Source: Blautia sp.
GTDB taxonomy: Bacteria > Bacillota > Clostridia > Lachnospirales > Lachnospiraceae
NCBI GenBank assembly: GCA_029257775.1
Contig: JARIAQ010000018.1
Coordinates: 1-56,134, forward strand
Length of the DNA: 56,134 nt
Direction: 5' to 3'
The position numbers were made by a program, and so were the translations under genes. The notes under the pieces were generated by a model. The model was not told the origin of the DNA. It was given only the letters and a program-made list of their open reading frames with translations, and ran no database searches. Positions within the stretch are counted from its first letter, which is position 1, and every line of letters begins with the position of its first letter. Below are positions 23,965 through 33,943 of this stretch, piece after piece.

Positions 23965-26613
23965 ATGAAGAAAAAAAATGTGCAGGCTATGTTAACAGGT
24001 ATGGCAGTGATGATGTCCGTAATGCTCCCTACAACTTCTGTATTGGCGGCAGTTCCGGAGAAGGATCAGACTGTTTATGTAAATGCAGATGAAAATGGAA
24101 AATCTGAAAATGTTATTGTGAGCAACTGGTTAAAAAATTTAGATGGGGAGTCGCAGATTTCTGATAAAAGTGAACTGAGTAATATTCAGAACGTAAAAGG
24201 CGATGAAGCATTTCAACAGGGAAGCAATGATTGCCTTACTTGGGATGCCAATGGAAAAGATATTTATTATCAAGGCGAGACAACAAAAGAACTTCCTGTG
24301 GGAGTAAATCTTACTTATTATTTAGATGGAAAAGAGATTGAGCCATCTGCACTTGCAGGAAAAAGCGGTAAAGTAAAAATTCATATTGCATATGAAAATA
24401 AACTGCAACAGGAAGCAGAAATAAACGGAGGTAAAGAGAATATTTATACACCGTTTATGATGATGACAGCTATGATTTTACCTACAGACGTATTTTCTAA
24501 TGTTCAAGTTGAAAATGGAAAAATATTGTCAGATGGCAATAATAATATTGCGGTAGGATTTGGTTTTCCAGGACTTTCTGACAGCTTGCGTATTTCTGAG
24601 ACAGAGGAACTAAGCGACTTGGAAATACCTGATTTTGTAGAAATTACAGCGGATGTTAAAGATTTTGAGTTATCTATGACAGCAACTGTTGCGACTACAG
24701 GTCTTTTAGATGAACTAAATCTTGGTGAAATCGGAAGTGCAGATGAATTAAAGGAAAATATGAATAAGCTTACAGATTCCTCTACAGCATTAGTAAAAGG
24801 AAGTAAAGAACTGCAGGACGGTATTTCAAAAATGAATTCTTCCGCAGACACTTTTGTAGATGGGCTAAATAGTGCAGATCATGGAGCCGGACAGTTAAAA
24901 GGCGGTATTGATAAAATGAACAGTAGCAAAGGTGATCTGTTAAATGGAATTTCTCGTTTGACACAGGGAATGGAAGCTTTGGAAAGTGGTGCATCTCAGC
25001 TTCAGACAGGAGTGGGTTCCTATACAGCAGGTTCTGCATCCTTGGGAGAAGGAATTGCAAAGACAGCTCAGGGGGCATCGAATTTAAAAACTGGTATAGA
25101 TACATTAAATGAGAAAAAAGAAGCTCTCGTTCAGGGAATTGGTAATTTAAGTAATGGAAGTAAAGATTTAAAAGCAGGTGCACAGACATTAAAAGAAGGT
25201 GTTGGTGCATATACAGCAGGTGTAAATAAATTAAATCAAGGTCTTGGACAATTAAATAGTCAGTTGCAAGGGGCATTAGGTCAGACAGAACAGCTTCCAG
25301 AGGCTATAAAAGGAATTACAGAAGGTTCAAAAGAGTTAATTGGAGGAGCAGGACAGCTTCAGGAAGGTGCAAAACAGGCGGAAGCAGCGGCAGGAAATAT
25401 GGAAGCCAGTGTAGGAGCACTTGCAGCTGCAGCAGGTGGTGTTTCTCAGGGAGCAGGCGGAGCAGCTGGAATTATTGAAAACTATATTGGAAGTTTAACG
25501 GATAGTGGTTCAGCAGCAGCTACAGAACAGGCAAAAGCAGCAATTGCAAAAGAAAATGCAGCAGTAAATGCTCAGGCGAATGCACAGCAACGTGCAAATG
25601 TAGCAGCAGCTCTTGGGGCAGCTGGATTAACAGAAGAACAGCAGCAGGCAGTTCTGGCAAATTTAGGCAGTATTTCTGTTGGAGTACAGACCTCTGCTAA
25701 TATTGAGGTTCCTGCAAATCCAGGAAATACAGAAGCAGTTGGACAGTTAAAGGGTATTCAAGAGCAGATGGCATCTGTACAGCAACAGATTGCCGGCACA
25801 GATTTAGGGACTGTACAGCAGCAGATTGGGCAACTGAAGGCAGGTGCTCAAACCGCAGTAGCAGGAGCGGAAAGCTTGTCAAAAGGTGTAGCAACTTTCG
25901 GAGAAGCGGTAAAACCATTGGGTGGATTTTCGACGATGGCATCTGCATTAAAACAAGCGGTAGCTGCATTGAACACAGGTAGTGGAGAATTATGTAAACA
26001 AAATGATGCTTTAAATGCAGGGGCTTCTCAAGTTGCAGTTGGATCTTCGAAATTGCAAGGAGGACTGGAAGCATTATCGAATGGTGCTACGGAGTTAAGT
26101 GCAGGTATTGAAAAGTTAACACAGGGAGCAGCTGGATTGTCTGATGGAACAGCACAGCTTCAGCGTGGCTCAGAAGAATTAAATCAGAATAATCAAAAAT
26201 TAAATGCAGGAGCAGAACAGCTTGCAGCCGGCAGTCAGGAACTTTTAAAAGGTGGGAATACTTTAAGTCAGGGAGCCAGTGTTCTTAGCAATGGTATTGA
26301 GCAGCTTGCAGCAGGAGCTTCTTCCTTAAAAGATGGAACATCTAAACTTGCAGCAGGTGGAAAAGAGTTAAAATCCGGTGTGACTCAACTTCAGGATGGT
26401 TCTGTGAAATTGGCAGATGGAATGGCAGAATTTGATAAAGAAGGTATTCAGAAATTAAATGATGTTTTCAATGGGGATTTACAGACTGTTTTGGATCGAT
26501 TAAAAGCAGTGGAAGATGCAGATAAGTCTTATACAGCTTTTGACGGAGCAAGTCAAGACATGAATGGAAAAGTAAAATTCATAATTGAGACAGCAGGAAT
26601 TGAAAAAAAATAA
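23965..26613 (+). CDS. Secreted X-X-X-Leu-X-X-Gly heptad-repeat protein
   Basis: An 882-residue protein with a signal peptide (about residues 1-29, ending LAA). A folded N-terminal region (~30-265) is followed by two long tracts of Leu-x-x-Gly heptads (about 275-480 and 640-830), such as LQTGVGSYTAGSASLGEG. They are separated by an Ala/Gln-rich stretch (~480-620). Similar heptads occur in the outer part of YhgE/Pip proteins. No sortase motif or C-terminal membrane helix is visible, so it is probably held outside the cell by partner contact. It is cotranscribed with MMPL and could form an extracellular stalk or sheath (inference). Confidence 0.88.
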   Translation: MKKKNVQAMLTGMAVMMSVMLPTTSVLAAVPEKDQTVYVNADENGKSENVIVSNWLKNLDGESQISDKSELSNIQNVKGDEAFQQGSNDCLTWDANGKDIYYQGETTKELPVGVNLTYYLDGKEIEPSALAGKSGKVKIHIAYENKLQQEAEINGGKENIYTPFMMMTAMILPTDVFSNVQVENGKILSDGNNNIAVGFGFPGLSDSLRISETEELSDLEIPDFVEITADVKDFELSMTATVATTGLLDELNLGEIGSADELKENMNKLTDSSTALVKGSKELQDGISKMNSSADTFVDGLNSADHGAGQLKGGIDKMNSSKGDLLNGISRLTQGMEALESGASQLQTGVGSYTAGSASLGEGIAKTAQGASNLKTGIDTLNEKKEALVQGIGNLSNGSKDLKAGAQTLKEGVGAYTAGVNKLNQGLGQLNSQLQGALGQTEQLPEAIKGITEGSKELIGGAGQLQEGAKQAEAAAGNMEASVGALAAAAGGVSQGAGGAAGIIENYIGSLTDSGSAAATEQAKAAIAKENAAVNAQANAQQRANVAAALGAAGLTEEQQQAVLANLGSISVGVQTSANIEVPANPGNTEAVGQLKGIQEQMASVQQQIAGTDLGTVQQQIGQLKAGAQTAVAGAESLSKGVATFGEAVKPLGGFSTMASALKQAVAALNTGSGELCKQNDALNAGASQVAVGSSKLQGGLEALSNGATELSAGIEKLTQGAAGLSDGTAQLQRGSEELNQNNQKLNAGAEQLAAGSQELLKGGNTLSQGASVLSNGIEQLAAGASSLKDGTSKLAAGGKELKSGVTQLQDGSVKLADGMAEFDKEGIQKLNDVFNGDLQTVLDRLKAVEDADKSYTAFDGASQDMNGKVKFIIETAGIEKK

Positions 26614-26703
26614 AAATTTTAGAATTAATTTATGTTTTATTTCTTGTATAGGAAGCAGTGTGAGGAATATACTGTTAGTACTGACATTATAGGAGATGAA
26701 AAA

Positions 26704-27408
26704 ATGTATATTGATTATACGTATATTGTGTATGTTTTACCTGCAGTGCTTTTTGCCATGTGGGCAAGTTCAAAAGTGGACAGTACTTTTAGGAAATATT
26801 CCTCGCAGTACTCTATGAGAAATATGACAGGGAGAGATGCAGCCAGAGCTGTATTGGATGCAAATGGTCTGTACCAAGTGAGAATTGAGAGAGTAGCAGG
26901 ACATCTGACAGATCATTACGATCCACGAACTAATGTTATTCGCTTATCTGATGATGTATATTCTCAGACCTCTACCGCTGCAATCGGAGTAGCGGCACAT
27001 GAGGCAGGTCATGCGATTCAGCATGCACAGGGATATGTACCTATTAAGCTTAGAAATGCGATTATACCGATTACAAATTTTGGTTCTAAGCTTGCTATGC
27101 CTTTAATTCTGATTGGGCTTTTATTTGCGGGAACAAGTTCGACAATGGGGAATCTTGCTTATTTAGGAGTAGCATGTTTTGGATTGTCAACACTGTTTCA
27201 ACTTCTGACATTGCCTACAGAGTTTGATGCCAGCAGGCGAGCACTTCGCGCTATTGAAAATTGTAATATTTTAACGGATACAGAGATTGCAGGTTCCAGA
27301 AAAGTATTAACAGCAGCAGCGCTTACTTATGTGGCAGCACTTGCTGTATCACTTACGCAACTTTTGCGACTTTTAACAATTGTAAATAGAAGAAATGGCA
27401 GGGATTAG
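26704..27408 (+). CDS. YugP-like membrane zinc metallopeptidase
   Basis: A 234-residue membrane protein with an N-terminal helix, the zinc motif AAHEAGHAIQHA (near residue 100) and three further hydrophobic segments. A second zinc ligand is probable in LPTEFDASRRAL. It matches the neutral zinc metallopeptidase type 2 (YugP) family. Substrates are unknown. ATG 26704 is preferred because TAGGAGATGAAAAA precedes it and the family starts near MYIDYTYIVYVLP. It lies 90 bases after the heptad-repeat gene and may be in the same transcript. Confidence 0.9.
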   Translation: MYIDYTYIVYVLPAVLFAMWASSKVDSTFRKYSSQYSMRNMTGRDAARAVLDANGLYQVRIERVAGHLTDHYDPRTNVIRLSDDVYSQTSTAAIGVAAHEAGHAIQHAQGYVPIKLRNAIIPITNFGSKLAMPLILIGLLFAGTSSTMGNLAYLGVACFGLSTLFQLLTLPTEFDASRRALRAIENCNILTDTEIAGSRKVLTAAALTYVAALAVSLTQLLRLLTIVNRRNGRD

Positions 27409-27493
27409 GAAAAGACACCCCAGTGAGGTGATCTCCCAATGGTTAGAATTTTAGGTCTAGCTTTTGAGAGGCGGTTCATGAGGTGTCTTTTTC
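27409..27493 (+). repeat. Terminator hairpin carrying a 55-bp IS3-like remnant
   Basis: Outer arms GAAAAGACACC (27409-27419) and GGTGTCTTTTTC (27482-27493) form a terminator for the YugP gene. Between them, 27424-27478 begins TGAGGTGATCTCCCAATGG and ends in CTTTTGAGAGGCGGTTCA. Its two ends are imperfect inverted repeats with TG...CA termini, like IS3-family ends, and no transposase is present. TGAGGTG occurs at both junctions (27424 and 27479). Confidence 0.5.
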
Positions 27494-27816
27494 TTCTTAT
27501 TTTTGAAATGTTAATGTTTGATGATTGTAAATATTCCATCTGATATCCATTTCTTAACTACATCTCAATATTACCTGAAAAGTGTTTAGAAAAACTATTA
27601 CAATTTTTACCCAAATTTATAAGGTATATATTTGATATAAGAGGAAGTTACATGAAGAGGCATATTTAATATTCAATTGCATTTTGATTGTTTCCTGTTC
27701 CAATCCATCTTCTTGTTGTATTTTTGGGGAAAATATGATACAGTATATTTACAAAGTTATGGAAACGTTACCGAAATCGTTACCGGAAATATAAGAGAGA
27801 ATAAGGAGAAAGAAAA
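27494..27816 (+). promoter_or_regulatory. Non-coding upstream region of malQ with LacI-type repeats
   Basis: No credible ORF is seen. A TATATT box near 27744 lacks a good -35. Close to the gene, CGTTACCG occurs twice as direct repeats (27766-27773 and 27778-27785), and the first copy also holds the palindrome AACGTT. These are probable binding sites for the LacI-family regulator encoded two genes away. The rest is A/T-rich with no recognised feature. Confidence 0.5.
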
Positions 27817-29295
27817 ATGAGAGCAAGTGGGGTATTACTTCCAGTTTCATCGCTGCCTTCTGCTTACGGAATTGGCAGTTTTTCAAAAGAGGCTTATGAA
27901 TTTGTAGATCAGTTAAAAGCAGGCGGGCAAAAATATTGGCAAATTTTGCCGTTAGGACCTACGGGATACGGAGATTCACCATATCAGTCCTTTTCTACTT
28001 ATGCCGGAAATCCCTATTATATTGATTTAGAAACGCTTATAGAGGATGGACTTTTGACAAAAGAGGAATGTGATGCAGGGGATTTTGGGGACAATCCTTC
28101 CTATATTGATTACGAAAAAATTTATAATCAAAGATTTCCTATTTTGAAAAAAGCTTTTTCTCGTTTTGTAGAAGATGAAGAATTTCATAATTTCGTGAGG
28201 GAGAATGAATTTTGGCTTGAAGATTATAGTCTTTATATGGCAATTAAGAACAGCCTTAATGGGATTAGCTGGAGTCAGTGGGAAGTAGATTTGAAATGTA
28301 GAAAGGCGCAAGCCTTAGCTTATAAAAAGCAAGAATTGTCAGATGAGGTGCAGTTTATACGGTTTCAGCAGTATGAGTTTGCAAAGCAATGGAAGAAACT
28401 GAAAATGTATGCCAATGAGCAAGGAATTTCTATTATTGGTGATATTCCTATTTACGTTGCTTTTGACAGTGCAGATGCATGGGCAAATCCTGAACTGTTT
28501 CAATTTGATGAAAATTCAGAGCCAACAGCAGTGGCTGGATGCCCTCCAGATGCTTTTTCAGCTACCGGACAACTTTGGGGAAATCCTTTATATAAGTGGG
28601 AACATCATGCAGCTACAGGGTTTGACTGGTGGATACAGCGACTGAAATACTGCTTTAAGCTTTATGACGTAGTACGTGTAGACCACTTCAGAGGATTTGA
28701 TGAATATTATGCGATTCCTTATGGTAATGAAACAGCAGAATTTGGCGCATGGCAGAAAGGACCAGGTATTGAGTTATTCCATGCAGTGAAGAACGCTCTT
28801 GGTGATGTAAATATTATTGCAGAAGATTTAGGTTATTTGACGGACAGTGTTTTAAAGCTTTTACAGGATACTGGATATCCGGGAATGAAAGTTTTGCAGT
28901 TTGCTTTTGATTCCAGAGAAGAAAGTGATTATTTGCCACATAATTATAATAAAAACTGTGTAGTCTATACAGGAACACATGATAATGACACAATTTTGGG
29001 ATGGCTAGATGAAATGGCACCAGAAGATGTAGCTTTTGCTCAGAAATATATGAACAACAAGAAATCTTCTGCGGAAGAAATTCCATGGGACTTTATTCGA
29101 CTTGCAATGGCATCTGTAGCAGATTTAGCAGTTATTCCAGTTCAGGATTATCTGGGACTTGGAACAGAAGCCAGAATTAATAAACCTTCCACATTAGGAT
29201 ATAATTGGAAATGGAGGCTGCAGCCAGGGCAGCTACAAAAGGACGTATTAGACAAAATGTACGATATGACGAAACTGTATGGAAGACTTTCCTAA
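27817..29295 (+). CDS. malQ: 4-alpha-glucanotransferase (amylomaltase)
   Basis: A 492-residue GH77 enzyme that transfers alpha-1,4-glucan segments between maltodextrins, releasing glucose. The start MRASGVLLPVSSLPSAYGIGSF is typical. The catalytic nucleophile lies in VRVDHFRGF, the acid/base Glu in IIAEDLG, and the stabilising Asp in GTHDNDTILGW. GGAGAAAGAAAA precedes ATG. It is the first gene of malQ, LacI-type regulator, phosphorylase, a compact maltodextrin/glycogen unit. Confidence 0.96.
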   Translation: MRASGVLLPVSSLPSAYGIGSFSKEAYEFVDQLKAGGQKYWQILPLGPTGYGDSPYQSFSTYAGNPYYIDLETLIEDGLLTKEECDAGDFGDNPSYIDYEKIYNQRFPILKKAFSRFVEDEEFHNFVRENEFWLEDYSLYMAIKNSLNGISWSQWEVDLKCRKAQALAYKKQELSDEVQFIRFQQYEFAKQWKKLKMYANEQGISIIGDIPIYVAFDSADAWANPELFQFDENSEPTAVAGCPPDAFSATGQLWGNPLYKWEHHAATGFDWWIQRLKYCFKLYDVVRVDHFRGFDEYYAIPYGNETAEFGAWQKGPGIELFHAVKNALGDVNIIAEDLGYLTDSVLKLLQDTGYPGMKVLQFAFDSREESDYLPHNYNKNCVVYTGTHDNDTILGWLDEMAPEDVAFAQKYMNNKKSSAEEIPWDFIRLAMASVADLAVIPVQDYLGLGTEARINKPSTLGYNWKWRLQPGQLQKDVLDKMYDMTKLYGRLS

Positions 29296-29315
29296 GAAGG
29301 GCATAAAGAAGAAAA

Positions 29316-30362
29316 ATGACGATTAAAGATATTGCAAAAAAATGCGGTGTTGGTGTAAGTACAGTGTCAAGAGCTATGAATAATCATCCGGATATTAATC
29401 CAAAAACAAAAGAGTTGATTATGAAAACCATTGAAGAATTTAATTATGTACCAAACAACAGTGCTAGGAATTTAAAAAGAACACAGGCACAGGCGATTGC
29501 TGTACTGGTGAAAGGAATTGGTAACACCTTTTTCAGTGATATAGTAAGTGGTTTAGAAAGAGAATGTCAAAAAAAGAATTATAGTTGTATTTTGCAGCAC
29601 GTAGAGGAACAGGAAAATGAATTAGATATTGCTCTTCACATTATTAAGGAAAAAAAGATACAAGGATTGATTTTTTTGGGAGGAAGTTTTTCTCATCCAA
29701 AAGAAAAAATGGAGCAGATTGGGGTTCCTTATGTGCTTAGCACAATTGGGATAACAGGAAAAGACCGTGAGGAATATGCAGCCGTTTCAGTAGATGATTT
29801 TAAGGAAAGTTATAAAATGACAGAATATCTTCTTGAACTGGGACATGAAAGAATTGCAATTTTGACAGCTCCTCAAGAGGATGAAAGTATTGGAAAACTT
29901 CGTCTTATGGGATATGCGCAGGCATTAAAGGATAGGAATATACCTGTTCATCAAGAATTGATTGGTTATATGGATACTAAAAAAGATAAATATTCTTTTC
30001 AGACAGGATATAAAATGACAAAAGAATTACTGAAAAAAACAGATTTTACGGCCTTATATGCTACATCAGATACTTTGGCAATTGGTGCATGCAGAGCTTT
30101 AAAAGAAGCTGGAATTTCTGTTCCAAAGGAATGTTCAGTAGCAGGATTTGATGGTATGGAAGCAGGAGAATTTTATATTCCAAGTATTACAACCATTCGT
30201 CAGCCAGTAGAAAAAATTTCCAAGGCAACGGCAGACTTATTGTTTGATATGATAAAGGGGAGAGAAGCTCCTAAGCAATTGGTTTTTGAAGGAGAACTTT
30301 TGGAAAGGGAGTCTACAGGTTTTATATCTCAATGTGAAAGTAGAAAAGAGAATAGGAAATAG
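29316..30362 (+). CDS. LacI family transcriptional regulator
   Basis: A 348-residue regulator. The N-terminal helix-turn-helix and hinge (MTIKDIAKKCGVGVSTVSRAMNNHPDINPKT through NNSARNLKRT) are followed by a periplasmic-binding-protein-like sugar domain ending in VAGFDGMEAGEFYIPSITTIRQP. It lies 20 bases after malQ and 12 before the phosphorylase, so it is probably autoregulated and responds to maltodextrin. Likely operators are the CGTTACCG repeats upstream of malQ. Confidence 0.93.
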   Translation: MTIKDIAKKCGVGVSTVSRAMNNHPDINPKTKELIMKTIEEFNYVPNNSARNLKRTQAQAIAVLVKGIGNTFFSDIVSGLERECQKKNYSCILQHVEEQENELDIALHIIKEKKIQGLIFLGGSFSHPKEKMEQIGVPYVLSTIGITGKDREEYAAVSVDDFKESYKMTEYLLELGHERIAILTAPQEDESIGKLRLMGYAQALKDRNIPVHQELIGYMDTKKDKYSFQTGYKMTKELLKKTDFTALYATSDTLAIGACRALKEAGISVPKECSVAGFDGMEAGEFYIPSITTIRQPVEKISKATADLLFDMIKGREAPKQLVFEGELLERESTGFISQCESRKENRK

Positions 30363-30374
30363 AGGAGAAAAAAC

Positions 30375-32639
30375 GTGGAAAAAAGATTACAGGCATTATT
30401 AAAAGAGAAATTCAATAAAAATTTGGATTGTTGCAGCAAGGAAGAACTTTTTGAAGCATTGCTTCTGTTAACAAAGGAAGCAAATGGAAAGCTCCCAAGA
30501 AATGAAGGTCAGAAAAAGCTTTATTATATTTCTGCAGAATTCTTAATAGGTAAGCTTTTATCTAATAATTTAATAAATCTTGGATTGTATGAAGAAGTAG
30601 AAGATGTGTTAAGAAAACATGGGCATGAACTTTGTGAAATAGAGGAATTAGAGTGTGAGCCTTCTTTAGGAAATGGTGGATTAGGACGATTGGCGGCCTG
30701 CTTTTTAGATTCCATTGCTACTTTAGGTCTTCCAGGAGATGGAATCGGATTAAATTATCATTTTGGATTATTTCAGCAGAAATTTGAAAAATTGAAACAA
30801 AAGGAAGTTAAAAATCCTTGGATTACGAAGGATAGTTGGTTAACAAAACAACCGGAGCATTTTACAGTAGAATTTAAAGATTTTTCTTTAGATGCGGTCT
30901 TATATGATATTGATGTGCCGGGATATCAGTCTGGATGTAGCCGTTTGCACTTATTTGATGCAGAAACTGTAGATAATTCTATTGTGGAAGAGGATAGTAT
31001 TGATTTTGACAAAGAAGCAATCAAAAAAAATCTTACCCTTTTTCTTTATCCAGATGACTCAGATGAAGCAGGACGTAAGTTGCGTATTTACCAACAATAT
31101 TTTATGGTAAGTAGTGGAGCACAGTTTATCTTAAAGGAATGTGAAGAAAAAGGATATGATTTACACACATTACAGGATCATGTAGTGATTCAAATTAACG
31201 ATACACATCCATCTATGGTTATTCCTGAACTAATCCGTCTGCTTATGAAAAAAGGATTTTCTATGGACGAAGCAGTGGAAGTAGTTACAAAGACTTGTGC
31301 ATATACGAATCATACTATTTTAGCTGAGGCTCTTGAAAAATGGCCTATTGAATATTTAGAAGAAGTTGTTCCTCAGCTTATTCCTATTATAAAAGAACTA
31401 GATGAAAGAGTTCGCAGAAAATATGAAGACGAATCTGTATATATTATTGATGATGAGAATAGAGTACACATGGCTCATATTGACATCCATTATGGATTTT
31501 CTGTGAATGGTGTAGCTGCTTTACACACAGATATTTTGAAAAATCAAGAACTGAAAAATTTTTATGATATTTATCCTGAAAAATTTAATAATAAAACCAA
31601 TGGAATTACATTTCGCCGTTGGCTTTTACACTGTAACAGACAGTTAAGTGCGTATATTGAAGAGCTGATTGGAAGTGACTTTAAAAAGGATGCAAACCAA
31701 TTGGAACAGCTTATGAAGTTTGTAGATCATCCGGCAGTTTTAAAGAAACTAGCAGAGATTAAACGGGAAAAGAAGCTGGAATTTAAAAAATTTCTTCAGG
31801 AAACACAGAATATCGAAATAAATGAAAATTCTATTATAGATGTTCAGGTGAAAAGACTTCATGAATATAAGCGTCAGCAAATGAATGCTTTATATGCTAT
31901 TTATAAATATCTGGATATTAAAGGGGGAAATAAGCCAAAGACACCGATTACTATGATTTTTGGTGCTAAGGCAGCGCCGGCTTATATCATTGCAAAGGAT
32001 ATTATTCATTTGATTTTGTGCCTGCAGGAATTAATTGAAAATGATCCTGAAGTACGTCCATATTTTAGAGTTTTGATGATTGAGAATTATAATGTTTCGA
32101 AAGCTGCAAAAATAATTCCAGCAGCAGATATTTCGGAACAGATTTCTCTGGCATCAAAAGAGGCTTCTGGGACAGGAAATATGAAGTTTATGCTAAATGG
32201 AGCGTTAACATTAGGTACAGAGGATGGAGCAAATGTAGAAATCAGAGATTTAGTAGGGGATGAGAATATTTATATTTTTGGAAAGAAACCCCAGCAAGTA
32301 ATCGATTTGTATGAAGAAGCAGGTTATTGTTCAAAAGATATTTACGAAGAAGATGAGCTGATTCATAAACTGGTAGACTTTATTGTAGGAAAAGAACTTC
32401 TTGCTATAGGTGACGAGAAAAATTTGCGAAGACTTTATAAAGAATTAGTAGGAAAAGATTGGTTTATGACACTTCTTGATACCAGAGAATACATTGAAAC
32501 TAAGGAAAAGGTATATCAAGATTATGAAAATCAAGAGGAATGGAACAAAAAGGTTCTTGTGAATATTGCAAAGGCGGGATTTTTCTCCTCTGATAGAACC
32601 ATTGAACAGTACAACCAGGATATCTGGAAATTGAAATAA
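30375..32639 (+). CDS. glgP: Glycogen/maltodextrin phosphorylase
   Basis: A 754-residue GT35 enzyme that cleaves alpha-1,4-glucan with phosphate to give glucose-1-phosphate. The PLP lysine lies in [20 protein letters not shown]. Other conserved segments are [14 protein letters not shown] and [13 protein letters not shown]. It is shorter than the enteric enzymes (about 800-815 residues), as is common in Clostridia. The GTG start follows GAGGAGAAAAAAC. It works with MalQ to use glucans. The symbol could equally be malP. Confidence 0.93.
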   Translation: MEKRLQALLKEKFNKNLDCCSKEELFEALLLLTKEANGKLPRNEGQKKLYYISAEFLIGKLLSNNLINLGLYEEVEDVLRKHGHELCEIEELECEPSLGNGGLGRLAACFLDSIATLGLPGDGIGLNYHFGLFQQKFEKLKQKEVKNPWITKDSWLTKQPEHFTVEFKDFSLDAVLYDIDVPGYQSGCSRLHLFDAETVDNSIVEEDSIDFDKEAIKKNLTLFLYPDDSDEAGRKLRIYQQYFMVSSGAQFILKECEEKGYDLHTLQDHVVIQINDTHPSMVIPELIRLLMKKGFSMDEAVEVVTKTCAYTNHTILAEALEKWPIEYLEEVVPQLIPIIKELDERVRRKYEDESVYIIDDENRVHMAHIDIHYGFSVNGVAALHTDILKNQELKNFYDIYPEKFNNKTNGITFRRWLLHCNRQLSAYIEELIGSDFKKDANQLEQLMKFVDHPAVLKKLAEIKREKKLEFKKFLQETQNIEINENSIIDVQVKRLHEYKRQQMNALYAIYKYLDIKGGNKPKTPITMIFGAKAAPAYIIAKDIIHLILCLQELIENDPEVRPYFRVLMIENYNVSKAAKIIPAADISEQISLASKEASGTGNMKFMLNGALTLGTEDGANVEIRDLVGDENIYIFGKKPQQVIDLYEEAGYCSKDIYEEDELIHKLVDFIVGKELLAIGDEKNLRRLYKELVGKDWFMTLLDTREYIETKEKVYQDYENQEEWNKKVLVNIAKAGFFSSDRTIEQYNQDIWKLK

Positions 32640-32656
32640 GAGAAAATAGAGTAAAT

Positions 32657-32726
32657 AATAAGGAATATAAAATTGAGAAGAAAGCTTTTACAGAGAGCTT
32701 TATTCAAGATTATATTCCTTATTTTA
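32657..32726 (+). terminator. Long hairpin after the phosphorylase gene
   Basis: AATAAGGAATATAA (32657-32670) pairs perfectly with 32710-32723. An inner AAAGCT/AGCTTT stem (32681-32686 and 32696-32701) extends it. It is A/T-rich and ends in ATTTTATT. It is probably the operon terminator, although its length also allows a processing or MITE-like element. Confidence 0.6.
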
Positions 32727-32804
32727 TTATTCGCAGGCTATACAAGGGAAAAAAATTGTGTTAGTTTTATAGGTATTAACGTTTACATCTAGGAGGAGAG
32801 AAAT

Positions 32805-33356
32805 TTGAAGGAACTGGTAGAGCTTTTTTGGACTTTTGCAAAGATGGGGGCGGTGACCTTTGGAGGAGGATATGCAATGCTACCCATTATCCAAAGAGAA
32901 ATTGTAGAGAAGAGGAATTGGGCTTCTGAAGCAGAAGTTATGGACTATTATGCCATCGGACAATGTACACCAGGGATTATTGCAGTTAATACTTCTACAT
33001 TTATAGGGTATAAAAGAAAAGGAATTCTAGGAGGCTTTGCGGCAACTTTTGGTTTTGTATTTCCATCTCTTGTAATTATTACAATAATTGCAGCATTTCT
33101 TCAGAATTTTGCGCACATTTCTTATGTGGCACATGCTTTTAATGGGATTCGTGCCTGCGTATGTGCTTTAATTTTAGATGCAGTTATAAAATTAGGAAAG
33201 AAATCTATTATAGATAAATGGTGTGCAGGAATTTGTGTTGTAATTACATTGTTGAGTATCTTAACGTCTTTATCTCCAGTCATTTTTGTAGTATTGGCAG
33301 GAATTGCAGGAATTACCATTAAAAATATTCAAAAAATGAAGGGAGAACGGAAATGA
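32805..33356 (+). CDS. Chromate transporter family protein, N-half
   Basis: A 183-residue membrane protein of the CHR family (short form). Conserved segments are FGGGYAMLPIIQREIVEKRNW and AIGQCTPGIIAVNTSTFIGYK. Short CHR proteins work as pairs of homologous halves, and the partner overlaps by four bases. The start codon is TTG, behind AGGAGGAGAGAAAT. The physiological anion is not certain. Chromate is the family name only. Confidence 0.9.
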   Translation: MKELVELFWTFAKMGAVTFGGGYAMLPIIQREIVEKRNWASEAEVMDYYAIGQCTPGIIAVNTSTFIGYKRKGILGGFAATFGFVFPSLVIITIIAAFLQNFAHISYVAHAFNGIRACVCALILDAVIKLGKKSIIDKWCAGICVVITLLSILTSLSPVIFVVLAGIAGITIKNIQKMKGERK

Positions 33357-33889
33357 TTTATTTGAGATTATTTTATGAATTTGCCAAAACGGGTTTGTTT
33401 GCAGTAGGTGGCGGTATGGCAACGATTCCATTTTTATATACCATTTCTGAGAAAACAGGCTGGTTTACAACAGCAGATATTGGAAATATGATTGCAATTT
33501 CTGAGTCTACACCAGGAGCTATGGGAGTAAATATGTCTACTTATGTAGGATTTTCTGTAAAAGGTGTTGTGGGTGCAGTTCTTGCAACATTGGGATTAGT
33601 GTTGCCCTCTATTGTTGTAATTTTAATTATTAGCAGAATGTTAGAGAAATTTAAAGATTCTAAATTGGTGCAGAAAATTTTTTATGGTTTAAGACCGGCA
33701 TCTACAGGACTGATTATTGCGGCAGGTATAGGGGTTGCCACAGAGACTTTTTTGGGAGATGGTAAAGTGTTGTGCCTGGAACGTGGTGTTTTGGCAGTAA
33801 TGTTGTATTTTGCTATACGAAAGTGGAAGAAACATCCGGTGGTATATATTATGGCAGCAGCAGTGGCAGGAATTCTCTTTCAGCTGTAA
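33353..33889 (+). CDS. Chromate transporter family protein, C-half
   Basis: A 178-residue second half of the CHR pair, with AVGGGMATIPFLYTISEKTGWF and AISESTPGAMGVNMSTYVGF mirroring the first gene. The ATGA overlap indicates translational coupling. Together they give about ten to twelve membrane segments. An imperfect hairpin at about 33889-33936 may end the transcript ahead of the convergent aldolase gene. Confidence 0.9.
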   Translation: MIYLRLFYEFAKTGLFAVGGGMATIPFLYTISEKTGWFTTADIGNMIAISESTPGAMGVNMSTYVGFSVKGVVGAVLATLGLVLPSIVVILIISRMLEKFKDSKLVQKIFYGLRPASTGLIIAAGIGVATETFLGDGKVLCLERGVLAVMLYFAIRKWKKHPVVYIMAAAVAGILFQL

Positions 33890-33943
33890 AAAGGACTGCA
33901 TTAGACATAATAGATATGTTTCATGCAATCCTCTTTAAAGTAA

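Noticed and set aside
24800-26450. Dense short repeats that at first resemble a repeat array
   Set aside because: They are codon-level repeats of Leu-x-x-Gly heptads within one long ORF. Spacing is not CRISPR-like and the repeats are not identical.
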